Shown here one piece after another: positions 48,858-49,790 of a stretch of DNA of 49,790 nucleotides (position 1 is the first letter of the stretch; each line of letters opens with the position of its first letter). The notes under the pieces were generated by a model, which was not told the DNA's origin, searched no databases, and worked only from the letters and a program-made list of their open reading frames with translations. A program made the position numbers and the translations under genes. This stretch comes from Sporosarcina koreensis (lineage in GTDB: Bacteria; Bacillota; Bacilli; Bacillales_A; Planococcaceae), in the NCBI RefSeq assembly GCF_001531445.1, contig NZ_LQYA01000245.1, forward strand, positions 22,672-72,461, given 5' to 3'.

Positions 48858-49790
48858 GGGATATCCCTTTTTCCATGCTATATTTCTTCATGACCGCTTC
48901 GATTGTCATTTCCTTTGGTACAGCCACTTGTTCGCCAGAAATGATTCCATCCGCAATCGCCTCCAGCAGTTCGCCTTGAACGATTTCAAATACTGCACCG
49001 AAACCGCCATCCTTTTTCCGAATGAGACGTTGCGCGGATATGCATACGATTGTTTGCCTCAGTTCTTCCGGAGTGATCCCGAAATCCATCATTCTATAGA
49101 AGCAGCCCTCCGGATCTTTTGAATGGACCGTCGTCAATACTAGATGACCTGTCAATGCAGCGGCCACGGCAGTTTTTGCAGTTTCAGAATCTCTTATTTC
49201 TCCGATCATGATGACGTCCGGGGAATGCCTCAGTATCGCTTTTAGCCCCGCAGCATATGTCATGCCGGATTTTTCATTCACTTGTATTTGCAGCAGATGC
49301 GAATGATTGTTTTCAACAGGGTCTTCTAAAGAAATCACATGCCTCTCAAGTTGATTGACGCAATGTGCAGTGATCGAATAAATAGTTGTGGTTTTTCCGC
49401 TCCCGGTTGGGCCAGTCAACAGAATTAACCCTTGCTGTTCTTCCGCTGCCCGCCGAAGTTTCTGTTCCCAAACGGGATCGATGCATAGCTTGTCCAAAGG
49501 GACAATTTGATCGTGTCTTTGAATACGGATGACGACACTTTCTTTCATTTGGATGGAGGGAATAGTCGATACACGGAATGAAAAGTTTACGCTGCGAATT
49601 TTTTTGTGAAATGAACCACTTTGGGGTTTTCGTTTATCACTTATATCTAATGAGGAAAGAAATTTGTAAAAGGAGATCATTCGGGCGGCCAACTGTGGGG
49701 GATATGTGCCGGACCGCTCTAGTTTGGAATTCATTTTGAAACAAATATCATATCGGTCTTGCATTGGAACGAGATGGATGTCTGTTGCTT
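48850..49790 (-). CDS. comGA: ComGA, competence ATPase (partial at right edge)
   Basis: The frame is open to the window edge, with at least 8 more residues (ATDIHLVP) before the first ATG at 49764. The true start lies outside. PilB/GspE family: Walker A 'GPTGSGKTTT', Asp box 'VISLEDPVE', Walker B 'VIMIGEIRDSETA' and His box 'TGHLVLTTVHS'. It powers pseudopilus assembly. Host gene, first of the comG operon. Confidence 0.94.
   Translation of the reverse strand, partial: ATDIHLVPMQDRYDICFKMNSKLERSGTYPPQLAARMISFYKFLSSLDISDKRKPQSGSFHKKIRSVNFSFRVSTIPSIQMKESVVIRIQRHDQIVPLDKLCIDPVWEQKLRRAAEEQQGLILLTGPTGSGKTTTIYSITAHCVNQLERHVISLEDPVENNHSHLLQIQVNEKSGMTYAAGLKAILRHSPDVIMIGEIRDSETAKTAVAAALTGHLVLTTVHSKDPEGCFYRMMDFGITPEELRQTIVCISAQRLIRKKDGGFGAVFEIVQGELLEAIADGIISGEQVAVPKEMTIEAVMKKYSMEKGISHV

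Noticed and set aside
1..49790. CRISPR arrays, tRNA or rRNA genes
   Set aside because: No evenly spaced repeats with unique spacers, and no cloverleaf or rRNA stretch, were noticed on either strand.

Overview
The window is most of an integrated temperate phage plus one flank of the host chromosome. The host flank (about 47.7-49.8 kb) carries comGA and comGB of a Gram-positive competence operon and the first codons of comGC. The low-to-moderate GC, AAGGAGG-type ribosome binding sites, frequent TTG and GTG starts, the ImmR/ImmA-type lysogeny switch and PBSX/skin-like virion genes all point to Bacillales. I would guess a Planococcaceae/Bacillaceae relative, but the genus cannot be fixed from the sequence. 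The prophage right end lies inside comGC and the left end lies outside the window, so the prophage exceeds 47 kb.

Layout from the host flank leftwards. (1) Lysogeny module, plus strand: XRE repressor (44486), two membrane-protein genes, an ImmA-like metalloprotease and a tyrosine integrase (46470) next to the attachment site. (2) Divergent early promoter, with 15-bp operators, firing leftwards into a Cro-like regulator, an excisionase-like HTH protein, a frameshifted Rha/ORF6C protein and a second XRE regulator. (3) Replication and recombination block (about 42-31 kb, minus strand): Rad50/SbcC-like ATPase, RecT, MBL-fold hydrolase, DnaD-like initiator with phased repeats, SSB, dimeric dUTPase, RecU, a DNA methyltransferase and many small proteins. 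(4) Accessory region (about 31-26.4 kb): an XtrA-like gene followed by three AT-rich 'moron' genes with decayed copies of the same flanking sequences, then a sigma/RinA-like late regulator and another AT-rich moron. (5) Late operon (26.4-3.2 kb, minus strand): TerS, TerL, portal, MuF-like protein, protease/scaffold, decoration, major capsid, connectors, then a contractile PBSX-type tail (sheath, tube, frameshifted chaperone, tape measure, LysM hub protein, baseplate, fibre). (6) Lysis end (3.2-0.26 kb): a membrane-protein moron, two holins and a two-domain endolysin with an apparent internal translation start.

How it works together: in the lysogen the repressor holds the early promoter closed through operators in and just after it. 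ImmA-like proteolysis is the expected induction route. Early expression would give replication and recombination, and the RinA-like protein would turn on packaging, morphogenesis and lysis. Because insertion truncates comGC, the lysogen should lack a working ComG pseudopilus unless the phage excises.

Most interesting observations: a tandem cassette array at the 3' end of xtrA; three short plus-strand promoter-terminator units opposing the early operon; a perfect Shine-Dalgarno sequence inside the endolysin gene; and phased repeats in terS (pac candidate) and in the DnaD-like gene (origin candidate).
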